NCBI GenBank assembly: GCA_936432065.2
Contig: OW386293.2
Coordinates: forward strand, 47,897,923 to 47,961,922
Length of the DNA stretch: 64,000 bases
DNA from: Rutpela maculata
Lineage: Eukaryota > Arthropoda > Insecta > Coleoptera > Cerambycidae
Direction of reading: 5' to 3'
Shown: positions 10,745-22,404 of the stretch, in pieces
Layout of the letters: the number at the start of each line of letters is the position of its first letter
How positions within the stretch are numbered: position 1 is the first letter of the stretch
Notes under the pieces: model-generated
Databases searched by the model: none
What the model was told of the DNA's origin: nothing
Seen by the model: the letters and a program-made list of their open reading frames with translations, nothing else
Translations under genes and position numbers: made by a program

Positions 10745-11322
10745 GACGGGCAAACAGACAGTTTCATGTAGGTGGTGTGGACTTTCCTAAGAACATCAAA
10801 AATCTGACTGTCCTGCTCGCAACGCTGTTTGCGGAAAATGCAAAAATATTGGTCACCATGCTCGAGTTTGTTTGAGTAAACCTGACGCCAAAATGGTTAG
10901 TGCCGTAGTGCCGGATGATTCTGATAGTGAAGCTATTGTTGGTGAAATATTCTCCAATCCTGATACTGTGAAATGGTAGACTAATGTAAATATTTTTAAG
11001 AAATATTTACCTCTGAAAATTGACACTGATGTCAACGTACTACTGGAGTCTACTGGAGTCTTGATAGCAGAAGTAGGGGTTAAGTAGAGGTTAAGTACTA
11101 CTGAAAACTTTTATATTGTTGTGGGAGCAAGGCAAACTTTGTTAAGCTATCGTGCAACTGAAAAGCAGGGGCTAGTTCAACGTCTGTTTGAAGTTAATTC
11201 CTATAATAACCCAGATCCTCGTAGAAAATATCCAAAACTTTTTCATGGTATTGGAGATATAAAACATCCATACAGAATTAGGATTAAAAAAGATGCTGTT
11301 CTGTATTCTATCAGCGTCCCCC
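10745..11322 (+). pseudogene. Gypsy-B zinc knuckles, protease and start of RT
   Basis: Resumption of Gypsy-B. Two CCHC knuckles are visible: C-R-W-C...H...C (about 10774-10815, with a TAA inside) and CGKCKNIGHHARVC (10830-10872). They are followed by VSAVVPDDSDSE and a protease remnant (LPLKIDTDVNVL, about 11010-11043). From 11121 an open frame gives LSYRATEKQGLVQRLFEVN and YPKLFHGIGDIKHPYRIRI, the segment just before Gypsy RT. The similarity stops after YSISVP at about 11322, so RT proper is missing. Confidence 0.7.
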
Positions 11323-11683
11323 TAGTCCATGGGCCAGACAAGATTTGGGTAAAAAATGGCGGGGCAAAATGCCACTTACACCATAGCTACCAGGGGCTAT
11401 AAGGATGACAAAAAACCTTGTAGGCAATCTGGTGGTAGTATCTTTTCAAAATAGCGACCGTTTAAAAAGGCCGGACGTCAGATCTTCGCTTAAATGCCAA
11501 TAACTTTTGAAGTAATGTAGATAAATTGATGTTATTTTTTTTTAAAGGGAGGTACGAGATTGTACTTTTCTAGTGTCGATGAAAAAGTATCATGAAAACT
11601 GGAAATAACTGGCGAAAAAAAATTTATTGTATAAAAGTCGGAAAAATAAAAATATACTTATAAAAAAAGATCATTCTAACTAA
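11323..11683. other. No recognised gene
   Basis: Non-coding spacer between the broken end of Gypsy-B and the minus-strand cysteine-rich fragment. I see no terminal repeat, hairpin or coding frame. Confidence 0.5.
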
Positions 11684-12017
11684 TTAGTCAAAATCGTCAT
11701 CTTCAGATTGATCTCCACTGCTGTAGTAATTTTCAGTATCACTGTCCACATCTTCTTGTTGAGCTTTTGAGGAGTTGCTACACTGTAAAAGTTTGCAGGC
11801 AGAAGTGCATTTCAAATTGTTCTGTAGACAAGGGCAGCGTGACACTTCACATTTTTTTGAACAATCGCAACTGAGTAATTCCAAAACAACTTCTGGTGCA
11901 GGCGCACCGGCCATCCACTTTATGGTCAGCTTTTCACCCTCCAAACTCCACCCATGCCTATCTACAGGATCCGGAATATCGGGAAAACCTTTTAGGCTTC
12001 TTTTCGATATTGCCGCC
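11684..12017 (-). pseudogene. XPG-like/CXC family, C-terminal fragment (copy 1)
   Basis: Minus-strand frame open from 12017 to the stop at 11684. It reads PDIPDPVDRHGWSLEGEKL, then a cysteine-rich block (CDCSKKCEVSRCPCLQNNLKC...C) of the CXC-like C-x-C spacing type, and ends in an acidic tail (DSDTENYYSSGDQSEDDDFD). The same order, D-P-x-D-x-x-GW, Cys block, acidic Asp-Tyr-Ser tail, recurs in the 40.0-42.1 kb copy, so this is a truncated member of that multi-copy family. CXC domains (tesmin/TSO1 type) bind zinc and often DNA; the function here is not known. No N-terminal part lies upstream; a stop precedes position 12017. Confidence 0.65.
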
Positions 12018-12790
12018 TAGTAGTTTGCTCGCAGAGCATGCAGAGATAGATAATCTTCACATAGGGGCAGATTTCCCGAATCCACAGATCTCCCACGGAA
12101 CATTTGATACCGCAGAACATTTACCTTCTCAATACTTGTATTTTGGCAATATAGTTGTTTTACTGGAAAATAAGCTCTACGCCTGTGACTTTTACGTCAA
12201 AGAATCAGTTAGAGGGTGGTTTTTGACAAATAATGAATAAGAACAAAAATATAAAAATGACGTATTTTGCTGACGTTTCGGAAAACGAATCTGTTTCCTT
12301 TCTCAAAGTGTATTATAATGTTTGTGTGCTGTATATACTAAATACCCAGCTTTAAGAATATATTTGTTATATTCAGTATCCTTACTTACTTACTTACTGC
12401 TTACACAGAACTGTTGATATATCTAGTTGATAGTTTTATTTTAAACAGTGTTGACTTTGTAACTATGACCAGGAGGAAAACGTCATATACTTTTAGTTAA
12501 AGAAATATACAGGGTAGTCATCCTACAGAAAATATATTGAAGAAATGAAAGGTGCTAAATAGAGAGGGAAGTTTTGCCTAAATATTTTTATAGATTTCTT
12601 TATTTTTCATTTGATATTTAAGTCCACCATCTTATGAAATGGATTTCTGCACAAAATCTTTTTCTAGTAAAAATTCTTGTCTAGTTATAATATACTTATT
12701 TGATTAAATCAAATAGATATAAAGATGACTATAAATTAGGTTTCTCTGTATTTAATTTAAGCTTCAGTATTTATTTTTGTCTTTTTGTAG
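12018..12790. other. Spacer with an unassigned plus-strand frame
   Basis: The + frame at 12045-12240 stays open and ends in a stop. It encodes a non-repetitive 65-residue sequence (YLYFGNIVVLLENKLYACD in the middle) that I do not recognise and that may be chance or a retroelement scrap. The rest, to the splice acceptor at 12789-12790, is AT-rich with a short (TTAC)n run at about 12381-12398. Confidence 0.3.
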
Positions 12791-13074
12791 GTTATTATAG
12801 AGTTTATTATGATGCGACATTAAGGGAGGGAATCAGAGTGGCTCTGGAATCAATAAACGACTTCCATAGAATCCCTGAGCTTACTAGGGCCAATTTAGTG
12901 GATGATTACTTCAACTTTGCTAGAGCTAATCTAATGAAAGTCTCTGACGTCTTGGACCAAGTAAAATTTTTGAAGCGCGACAAGTCGTATTTTCCCTGGA
13001 AAGCAGCTTCAAAAGGATTCGGACTTTTATTAGAAAGATTCGGAAATTCCTCACAAATTGGACGTAGGATTGCG
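12791..13074 (+). CDS. M1 aminopeptidase exon a (first in window), ERAP1_C-like region
   Basis: Exon of an aminopeptidase N-like zinc metallopeptidase, which removes N-terminal residues from peptides. It starts after the acceptor ...TTTTTGTAG (12789-12790) in phase 1 and ends at the donor GTAAAT (13075). It encodes 94 residues beginning (G)YYRVYYDATLREGIRVALE, the segment that opens the helical C-terminal domain of M1 enzymes. It continues with LTRANLVDDYFNFARANL and YFPWKAASKGFGLLLERF, the VPW-type helix of the family. The catalytic HExxH domain must lie upstream of the window. Intron phases to the next exon agree. I am confident of the family but not of the subfamily. Confidence 0.9.
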
Positions 13075-15540
13075 GTAAATGCAGAGTCAAAAGAGTAAAA
13101 GTTGGGCGTGGCCGTCTGCGAATACCTACCTGATTACATTTTGCATGAGCACAGTACAATTCACTTTTAAAAGGTGCCACTAAATTTATATACATATATT
13201 TTATTTTCTTTCTGAAATAGGTACTCGCAGTCGACAATGCTTGACCTTCATTCTCGTTTGCTTCGTAATAGTCTTATTAAATGCAGACAATTTATACTTG
13301 CACTCAAAGAAAATGATAGATAAATTCAACCAAAAAGAGCATATTAAATCGCGCCTATCTAGTTTCATAGTTAAATCAATCAGAAAAGAATAGTCATACA
13401 ACTTTATTTGTTTTCGTAAACAAATAGTAGTTTAATAATCATATCTTCTTGTAACAAATTAAATAGTACAATGACATATTTTTATGTTCACTAACCATTT
13501 TCAATTTGTTCTACAATTAAATAGTACAACGACTTTGTTTTTTGTTCACCAACTAATTTTTAGGTTGATCTACACTTTATTGTATAATGAAGTTTTTTTT
13601 GTTAGCCAAAATCTCAGTATTGAGACATCAGACCACCCAAACCAAAGATTAGAGATCGTTTATAAGATCCATCCAAATATATCGATGATCCCTGAGAGAA
13701 TTTGGACATTGCAATCATGTTATTAATTTTCTATAATTTCATAAGAGTATAAGATAATGCATGATTGATTATTGTCAGTGATTTGTATGTGGCGTCATCT
13801 GGGAATAATTTCTGTAATAGACTACGTGGTAAGCAAGCAAATTTTATGGTAATTCTTTTAGAACTTCTAGAAGACGACAATAATATTGGTTTGTTTACCA
13901 AGTACAATAATACAGCGAACTAATACTGGGTTAGAATTACAATTCGATAATAGTTAAAAATAAAACATACTATTATCTAGTTTAATTTGACAGAAGTCAA
14001 CAAAATAATAGTCAAACGAACAAAATAATAGTCTTATTCATCTATTTTTTAAGTTAATGTTTGTTTTGTTGTACGACAACTTTTTATTAATTAAAATAAC
14101 AATCACCTCTTGTTTAAAAATACCATCAATATAGTTTGGTTTAACAAAATTAACGATATTGTTAGTTAACCATTTTTTTTTGTTGAATTTACCCATACTA
14201 TTTCTTTGAGTGTGTTAATGTAAAATTGATATATCGCTCAATCTACGTAAAAAATAGCTCACACCTGTGAAACACCGTGTATGTTAGAGTTTCGATATTT
14301 TATACTTTTTAACATTTTTTGTGCTTAATTAAAACCCTTAGTGACATTTTGCTCTAAAATTGAGTTTATATATACACATAATGACAGTTTAGTTTACATG
14401 CCTCAGGATATGGCTCAATTTCAATAAGGGTGTTCTACCACGCTATTCTGTATACAAAATATTTATGTCAGAAATCATCCTGTTTAGTAGGTATTCGACT
14501 TGCAACTTCCATTCATATTGTAATATTCTTATTAAACAAACAAAAAATTCCTTGTAGAATTTATTCATGGGTCAAATAACACATAACACATTGACTGTAA
14601 TATGATAACTATTTGCAATAATTTTGTTTGTTTTAAATATTACTAGCAAAATACCTGCATTCTACTGCGGGTTCATTAAGGTAACTAAGAACAATGATTG
14701 TTCACTTTTTAATAGGCCAAAATCAAATTATTTAAATGATGACAATCTATAAATTTTGTTGGAAAATTCCGAAAAACATTTTATATTGGGGCGGCCATTT
14801 TGAATACCATAATTTTATAGATTCTCTTGGGGGTCTGAGGTGAATCCCTCAATCTGCAAAATTTCGAGTTCTTAGCATGTCTTGAAACGCCAAACAAATT
14901 ATGGGTGCAAACACATATAGCTGTTATATTTCCTTTTAAATATATTCTCGCCTATACTTATTTGTCTTGTCAATTGTTTGGGTACTTTCCAATGACCTAG
15001 AAATATAAAATTTGGCTTTCCGAGTCCCAGAATATTGAAAAAATTTGCAAAATTCAAGATGATGGATCCAATATGGTGGCCACTAGACTGTGTCACACTT
15101 AAGAATGTAATACCCATATAACTTTTTTCATACAATGGAAGTCGGTTAACAAACGGGTGCAATAACAAAAATTTAACCAAAGTATTTCAAATTTCCATGT
15201 TTTCAGTATAACTCCACTCCTTTCACACTATGCATTTTTTATGAAGCCATTTCAGATTTCGGCGAGTTCTCATTAATCGCTGTCGTGTTATTTCTTCGCA
15301 CTTTTGTTTAATTTTCAATCTCTTAGTTTCTTAACATTTTGTGGCTTAATGTAGGGGGCACGAAGAAGGTCTGGTTTTTGGCTTTTCGCTCATATCTCGA
15401 AAGCGGTTAGCCCTAATCAAAAAGTGGCTATATGCAAAACTAAAGCTGACTAAATTTTCTACAATAATGTTTCTATTATTTTTTTTCGTATCTGCTATGG
15501 TTCAGTAATGAATTGTATATCTTTTGACTGTATTCTAACT
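13075..15540. other. Intron 1, 5' part: AT-rich, no gene
   Basis: AT-rich intronic DNA. A short tandem duplication of about 58 bp lies at 13455-13570 (AAATTAAATAGTACAA...TTCACC units). The stretch 14260-14450 resembles 15955-16120 (shared TATGGCYCAATTTC and TTTTGCTCT words), so part of it is repeat-derived. Otherwise I see nothing coding. Confidence 0.5.
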
Positions 15541-16224
15541 TTATTATAAATTGAACATAAATTTTAATAATTATCGTAGAAAAAAATTTCTTGTACAGAT
15601 ATCCGTTTCGCAACAGACTGAACTGAAATATCGAATAAAAAATGTCTTTGCGTGTGTAAGTGTGTGTGTGCATGTATATCTATGTGTGTGTGTATACCGC
15701 TTCTTTTGAACACGATAACTTCTGTTAGACTTAAAATATTTGATTACAATTTGGAACATATGTTAAACAGCATATTACAATAATCCCTATTGAAATTGGG
15801 CCATATCTGTAATACATGGTTATAACCAGAGGCCTACAATTCTCACTTCATAATAATGTTATTAAAAATACCTTTTTCCAAATTTTAGGAATAAACACAC
15901 ATAAACAATAACACTGATATATCATCTAATTTAAATAAAGTTGGTTTGCTTAACATACACCCGGTATATTGCGGTTTAGAAATCTTATACATCTTGTTAT
16001 TTTTGTATGCTTAGTAATATTTTGCTCTGAAATTAAAATAAAACGTATTTTACGTATGAGAGTTTGTAGGCTTCTGGTTATCACCATGTATTACAGATAT
16101 GGCCCAATTTCCCAGGGATTATGGTAATATACTGTTTTACATATGTTCCAAATTGAAATCAAATATTTTAAGTCTAACAGAAGTTATCGTTTTTACAAGA
16201 AACGGTATACACGCACACATACAT

Positions 16225-18975
16225 ATCCCAAGCAGCAATTTTCTACGTAGTAGTTACCATTAGTGGAACTTTAAAGGTTTCCGGAACTAAGGATTGTTAC
16301 GTAATGGGAATCATCCTTCTACTAAGCATTCACCAAAATGAGGAATAATAAATAATTACGTAGCAAGTTACTATTCCGGTACTTCTACCGTTACCGTGTC
16401 GAGGACTAGGTTATTACGTAAACGGGATGTAACCAAGTAGTAGAAATGACTAACTTTTGGAACAGCTCAGCTGACCGAAATGAGAGCGCAAACTATATAT
16501 TTGGCTCTCTGTTATTCGAATCGAAAATTAATGACTTATTGAGTTTGAGCACATGATATGTCCAAGGTCCAAGTTAAGGTGATTATATACAACATGTATA
16601 ATTGCATAAGTATATATTATAAATCATGATGTTTTGCATATACCCTGGCTGTGGATATTAAAACCACCACTTGTTTTCTGTAAAATGTTATCATGATGCT
16701 TCGATAAAAAAGACGCCCCCTCGAGAAAATGGTTTTTTCGGAAAAAATTTTTTTTGCAAAAATAATGTGTACAAGCAAAACTGCAAAATTTTTTATCTAA
16801 AACGTTTTTTTTTTTTTAATTTTATATATTATAAAGTAATAATCTATTTAGAAAACATATTTGTAAATGACCATAATAAAAAGAAATTTTTTATTGAATT
16901 ATATTTTTATCTGTGTCAATATGGCGTCTTCATTCAACAACAGAAAAATGGCGCTTTTAATTGCAGTAACTTAGAGGTTGCAAAAACCAAAATTATTTCC
17001 CTACAAGTTACATTTCCCATAAAGTAGCAGATGCCACCAACGTTATAGTTGTTGCTACTTTAAAAGTGGTGACGAGAACTACAACAATTTCACTGTGTAG
17101 TTATATTTACCTAGATGAAGCAAATGGGACTAATGACGGTATAAGATCTTGGTAACTATTGCTATCAACTTATTTTCATGTTGGTACAATTGGCAGATAC
17201 GAGATAGGTAATTTATTTTTTTTAATTGGCAACACGGTAATAACTGTTAAAGTGTCACTGTGTATGATGTGGACAAGGACACGAATGTGGATTAAAAATA
17301 ACAATTATTATATTTTTACCAAGTACTTTTTATTATCTGATATTAATTAGGTTGTTAATAAATTTGTGCAAATAAAATATTTGTTTTTTTACTGAAAATG
17401 ATGTACATTGTATGTCTTGTAAATATATTTATTAACGTAAGGTGTGTAATAATAATGGAAAAAATACATGAGTTTTCATATTTTAGTGATCAGTTTACAT
17501 TTAATTTCATTCAAAAAATAGTAAGTAAGTATTTATTTGAATAGGAAAATCCTAATATACAAATTCACTTTTCTAATGTAGTTACAAAGAATCATAATTT
17601 ATACATAAATAAATAATACACGCACTTACACACTCAGACTAATACATATACAAATAATTTAAAAAATAACGAGGAAAAAATACCTATATAAAACAAGTGG
17701 AGTTAATCAATCGACTTTATGTAGCTTACAATTTTACGTTTGAATACAGGTAAAGAAATAGATTCCTTTCATCCTCTGGCAACTTGTTATATTGATCGAG
17801 GCCTTTATATAACATAATTTTCCTAGTTTGACTTAGATTTTGCTTTGGTATATAAAATTCGTTGTTATTTCTTGTGTGTTGTTGATGTATTTGGTTTGCA
17901 TAAAATATAAACTTATTTAAATACTTGGGTATTAAGTTATTTAAAATTTTGAAAATAAATACCACAGCCATGGAAAGCAATTTGTCTTTTACCGACAGCC
18001 ACTGAAGAGAAGAAAGCATATGTTGGATGAGGTATATCGGCTGCATTTCAAAATCACTCTCGCGTTCCTCTATTCTGTAGTTTTTGAAGGGAAGTTATTC
18101 AGTTCAATTTATTGTACACAAACAATGTCTTATGCCGTTTATACCGAAATTGTCCGTTCCCCATCGACACAATATTTATTAAATTTGAAGTTTTTAATCG
18201 GCAAATTCATTTAATATGCTCAGTGGATCACTAACTGAACTATGGGTCAATCTGTGTTTTAAAGACAAGTTGTAACTTTCGTGCAGTACACAGTATCACT
18301 AATATCACTGCAGACTGTTATAGTTTTCGATTACTTTTCTCCTTGTGTTGATGGGAACACTTCTGCACTTGTTGCCAAAGATGATGGTTTTGCTATGGCG
18401 AAATAATCTTTCATGTTTGCATCATATTCTGAAGAATCACTATTTCTACTACTGTTTAACTGTTTCTTCAGTTTTCTATAAAACGTGAATGAGTGCCGAT
18501 AAACTTTATTTCTCTTTTACTGAGCATTTCAGATGCCGCCATTTTATTCAATGCCAATAATTATATAAATTGTCTTAAAAGTTAATATTACTTTATAGTA
18601 GATTTTCAAGGTATATGTAACTTTTAAGTCATTTTCAATTAGTGTGGAGTAGTAAAAATAACTTCAAAGCCCCTATGTTCGTAGAAATAACCTCATTTTT
18701 ACTCGAGATGTCACTAATAAGTTAGTTCCAGAAAATTTCCCAACAACGTAACGGGGGCTTAAAATTGCACACTTGAAGTTATTGTTACTTTGAAGTGATC
18801 CTTTGGTGAAGCTGTGCAGTCGGCATTACTACCAATTTTCACTTTGCAGTTGAGGATGCTTCAAAGTAATGCAGAGTAGCATCCGCGACGTTGCAGATTC
18901 TCCAGCGGTTACTTGAAAGGGTTATAACTATGCAATGCCTAAATTCCCGTCACTTTGAATGCTGCTTGGGATATA
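16225..18975. mobile_element. TIR element inside the right arm of the foldback
   Basis: Bounded by inverted termini ATATCCCAAGCAGCA (16224-16238) and TGCTGCTTGGGATAT (18959-18973). It is absent from the matching left arm of the surrounding foldback, so it is a later insertion. I found no transposase: ORFs inside are short and AT-driven. It carries a nested minus-strand LINE 3' fragment (17520-18046). The target duplication is obscured by the CA/TA-rich target, so the superfamily is undetermined. Confidence 0.65.
17520..18046 (-). pseudogene. LINE RT C-terminal fragment (5'-truncated)
   Basis: A minus-strand frame of 106 residues reads LQWLSVKDKLLSMAVVFIFKILNNLIPKYLNKFI and then NEFYIPKQNLSQTRKIMLYKGLDQYNKLPEDER. 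This matches the C-terminal tail region of Jockey/CR1-type LINE reverse transcriptases (the shape LNNLxPxYL... and LYKGLxxYNxLP). The 3' end lies at about 17520, where the + strand has AGTAAGTAAGTATTTATTT, giving a TACT-repeat tail in the element's own direction. It has no RT core, so it is a dead 5'-truncated insertion. Confidence 0.65.
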
Positions 18976-19431
18976 CGCACACACACACTTACAGACGCAA
19001 AGACATTTTTTATTCGATATTTCAGTTCAGTCTGCTGTGAAACGGATATTTGTACAAGAAATTATTTTCTACGATGATTATTAAAATTTATTTTCAATTG
19101 TTTACCTCCTAAATAGTCCAAACACAGCCCTCAAGTCAAAAATTGTGATCTCGGCATTTCCCTCTAGACCCCCTTATTGAACGTTCATTGACTGGGCTAT
19201 AGGTACAACGAACGAATAATACAGATTCAGAAAATTCTTCGTTTGGCATTGCGCTATTAACCGACCGCCCACAATAAAGACATCTACCAGTACTCTAGCA
19301 GTAAAGAGTGGACACACCCGTCAAGAGGCATGTATGTACACGATTGCATGCTTCGCTCTCGCTTGCCCCGCTCTCGCTTGCTCTTATTGCCAACCCAATA
19401 CGTACAATTTCCGATATTGTATATAGAAGCA

Positions 19432-19975
19432 CTATTGAAACGGAACAAACGAATTTTTAGGTTGAATTTAAATCATATAAAACATCTTTTTAGAAAGGGA
19501 ACAGATATCGATATGCGGTTTTCAGAATTTAAGAGATAATTTATGAGTGAAATAGCGAGCTTTGCCCGATTCTTTTATTTCGAAGCATGTTACTATCTGA
19601 AAAGGGTGTGAAAAGAGGGTGTCTTTTTTTTACAAAAATTACAGATTTCTAAAAAAATAATCTTATAAAATAAGAGAGATATCAAAAATTTAAGAAATTT
19701 CTTTCCCCCCATAAACTAGTAGTGACTAAAAGAATGCTCATCAAAGAAAAATATAAAATAATTTTTGTGGAATCGCAAAAGTTATAAAGTTTGGTAAAAA
19801 AAAACACCTGTAGATAGTAGCGTGCTTCAAAATAAAATAATCGAGTAAAACTCGCTAATTCACAAATAAATTATCTCTTAAATCCTGAAAACTGCACATG
19901 GATATTTATTGTTGTTTTCAACGAATGTGGATTGAAATTCAACCTAAAAATTCGCTTGGTCCGTTTCAATTGACC
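19432..19975. repeat. Foldback/MITE with about 150-bp arms
   Basis: The left arm (19432-19590, beginning TTGAAACGGAACAAACG) is inverse to the right arm (19817-19972, ending CGCTTGGTCCGTTTCAA). Matching inner words include TTTTTAGGTTGAATTT, GCGGTTTTCAG and TTTATTTCGAAGCA. The 230-bp centre is AT-rich and non-coding. It is a non-autonomous palindromic repeat of unknown family. Confidence 0.65.
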
Positions 19976-20078
19976 AGCAGTTCAGTTGAAAAATAACTTA
20001 CCATTTTTCTCCCTTATTTGGTATGTGACGTGCAAGTCGAATTATTATTTTACTTTTTTAGTAAACCTAACAGATGTT

Positions 20079-20325
20079 TATACAGGGTCAGTCGAAAAAT
20101 GAACAATTTTAAAATTTAGCCATTGAATATGAGGCACCCAGCTAAAATTTTGTATAGTGGGAAACTTAGTAGGCCTTGAAAATATGAAAATTACAAAATT
20201 TTCAAGATAGTCAAATAGAGCTTATCGAGTATTATGTCTCAAAAAAAAAATTGTTTTTAAATCGGGCCACGCGTTCCGACATCACAGGGTGTTGCGGTAT
20301 TAAATAGCACACACTGTATATTTTT
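20079..20325. repeat. Possible small TIR repeat
   Basis: Starts TATACAGGGTCAGTCG and ends inversely as ...GTGTGCTATTT-like sequence and ACACTGTATA at 20312-20322. Many insect MITEs begin TATACAGGGTG. The inverse match is short, so this is tentative. Confidence 0.3.
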
Positions 20326-20354
20326 ACGTATTTACACCCCTTTTGTAAAAACCC

Positions 20355-20721
20355 TGTATCGTGGATCCGGAAATTATAACACTAATTTATTACTTTAAGT
20401 GCCAATTACAACAATTAATTACTTCACTAATATAACACTCAGTACTATAATTAAAAAATTCAGTCACTTGTTCACTTTTCTTACTTGTTCTTGACCTCTC
20501 TATAGTTGCTGTCTTGACTGAACTGTCCTAACTCGGCTTCTCAATGCCTTTATATACCTAAAGATGAGAGCTTCAGAATGTTCTCTTCTTATTCTGTAAT
20601 TCTCTAGTAGGCTCTCTGTAATTTCCAGATTCTGACACCGCACGCCATCTCTGGGCCGATTGCCAAACTAACTAACTAAATTAATTGTTTCTCTTACCCT
20701 TAAAGGGGTAAATATGTAACA
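20355..20721 (-). mobile_element. Solo-LTR-like block
   Basis: Read on the minus strand it begins TGTTACATATTTACCCC and ends CCACGATACA (TG...CA). In between are a TATA box (GGTATATAAAGGC) and downstream CAGTTCAGTCAAGACAG initiator-like sequence, the usual layout of an LTR promoter. Length is 367 bp. No internal retroelement sequence adjoins either side and no clear target duplication was found, so it is a solo LTR at best. Confidence 0.45.
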
Positions 20722-20829
20722 ATGTAAAAACCTATGCTATAAAGCAGCCTTCTTAAATATTTTATAGAATGCATTAGCAAATTAAATCACAAAATTCAAA
20801 TAATCTGAGGTTCTTTTATTTATTTTTAG

Positions 20830-21014
20830 GAGGATATGTTGAAGGCTATGAAGGCTTTGTACGAATCAGTGCCAATTTCAAATGTAAGAATAGATGATCA
20901 AATTTATACACTCAAGCAACAACTAGCACTCGATTGGGCATGTAGATTAGGTCATCAAGAATGCATTAAAGAAGTTCTCGAATTGTTCAGGCAATGCAAA
21001 TATTTCGATATACG
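20830..21014 (+). CDS. M1 aminopeptidase exon b, ERAP1_C-like region
   Basis: Starts after the acceptor TTATTTTTAG (20828-20829) in phase 0, matching the phase-0 end of exon a. It ends with two bases (CG) before the donor GTAGGA at 21015. It encodes EDMLKAMKALYESVPISN..., then QLALDWACRLGHQECIKEV and LELFRQCKYFDI. The L-x-x-ACRLGH-x-EC block is a hallmark of the helical C-terminal domain of insect and vertebrate M1 aminopeptidases. The ATG at 20836 is internal, not a start. The exon is 7.8 kb from its predecessor. Confidence 0.9.
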
Positions 21015-21189
21015 GTAGGATGTTTTCTTATAAACATTAATAATAGTGACGAAAACCCTATTAAACAAAATGTTGAGTATTTTCCTATTTTCAATTTGAG
21101 AGAATTTAAGAGAAAAGTCGTCCCTTATAAAATCTGTTGCCTTTGCGGAAAATATGATTATCATTAGCTGAAATAAGGACTTTTGTATA

Positions 21190-21480
21190 TTAATCGGTTT
21201 TCAAAGCAGCATCAATTCGGTTTTCAGTTTCAGTAATGGTTAGGAAAAATTCATAGTTACGGTGCGGTTTTCGACTAGGGTTTCGGTTAAAACTAAGTTA
21301 ATGCTTGCAGGAACCGAGAACGAAATTTTTTTCGGCTCGGTTTCCCTTACGGTTACCTAACGTACACCATTTTCGGTTACAGAATCTCTCATTTCGGTTT
21401 TCAGTTTCGGTTTCGGTTAGAAAAAAATCGTAATTACGGTGCGGTTTTAGGTTACGGTTTCGGTTTGGTTACGGTCCCTG
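21190..21480. repeat. Degenerate CGGTTT/CGGTTAC-rich repeat
   Basis: About 290 bp dense in GGTTTCGGTT and CGGTTAC words arranged in irregular, partly duplicated units (for example TACGGTGCGGTTTT at about 21259 and again at 21437). It is not a clean tandem array and has no ORF. It is probably a decayed simple-sequence repeat. Confidence 0.55.
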
Positions 21481-21798
21481 GTATTAATATTAAAATACAA
21501 TACAACTTTTATTTACATGTATTACATACATTTGCGGCAAGTCAACAGAAAATCAAAGCAATTTATGGTATAAAATATTTAAAGCTATAATATATTGTTA
21601 TGTTATCATAATAGTGAAATATGAACTCGATGGAGCCAGACGATTGATGGGCATCGATGTTTGCAGGTGGAGATTAAAACCTCATTGCACGTCACTGTAT
21701 TATATCAAGGATGAAATTTTTGCACACACGAGTTTCATTTCAGGGTGGCTATTCTTGAGCTTGAGGGAGTAGAATGAGTAAGAGAAAATAATCTTTTT

Positions 21799-22065
21799 CT
21801 TCAAGCGTATTAAAATGTTTAAATTATGTCACCAAAAACAGAAGTAGAAGTAAGACATTGGTTTACTAGTAACAAAATGTTAGTTCCGAAAGCGCCACCG
21901 CAGTGGGTATTGTTTTACTAGTAACATAATGTTAATACCGAAAGCCACCGGTGGCGCGCTATCCACTAGCCACTTGTCATATTGTGCCAACATGTAAGAC
22001 TGTAGTTTGAATATTTGTACATTTATGATAAATAAATGAATTTTTGCATTTTAATACGCTTGAAG
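21799..22065. mobile_element. 267-bp MITE with 19-bp TIR
   Basis: TIR CTTCAAGCGTATTAAAATG at 21799-21817 and its exact inverse at 22047-22065. The matching site in the neighbouring Harbinger copy (24181-24192) lacks it, proving insertion. Inside are two related copies of a TTACTAGTAACA...AAAGCCACCG-like motif. No ORF. Confidence 0.7.
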
Positions 22066-22210
22066 AAAAAATAGTATATATTACACGGAGTAGAACGCCT
22101 TTTTTTGTGTTTCGCCCAGTTTGTGGCTTCGGCTTCGCCTCAGCCGCAAATCCTGGGCTCAACACAAAAAAAGAGTGCGTTCTACTCCTAGTAATATAAT
22201 ATACTATTTT
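22066..22210. repeat. Long imperfect hairpin
   Basis: Arms AATAGTATATATTAC...GAGTAGAACGC...TTTTTTTGTGTT and their inverse GTAATATAATATACTATT at the far end. The GC-richer loop carries GGCTTCGGCTTCGCC. Together with the preceding MITE it interrupts the Harbinger arm; the empty site is visible at about 24192. Confidence 0.65.
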
Positions 22211-22404
22211 CTACTCCCTCATGTAAAGTTTGCATTCCTGAATTTATTTTCCCCAGCCAGGTAGAGAAAACATTCCCTCCTAATTCCCTTACTTTTAGTG
22301 GAAGAAAGTCGAGGAAAAGCAGAAAATAAACATTTTTTTATGTACTTTGTAGGTTATGATCGTGCGAGTGGAGACGTATCATATTAATTCGGTTTATATA
22401 AATA

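Larger units (their letters stand above)
15545..19095. repeat. Foldback element split by a 2.75-kb insertion
   Basis: The left arm (about 15545-15860) pairs with a right arm of two pieces, 16060-16224 and 18976-19095. The pieces become continuous only if 16225-18975 is removed. The arms share, in inverse order, the words for CTTGTACAGATATCC, the GTGTGTGT tract, TTCTGTTAGACTTAAAATA and TACAGATATGGCC. About 200 bp of unpaired centre lies between. The TG/CA microsatellite in the arms is the insertion target. Confidence 0.7.

Noticed and set aside
21190..21480. Interstitial telomere repeat
   Set aside because: Insect telomere repeats are usually TTAGG; the words here are CGGTTT/CGGTTAC and irregular.
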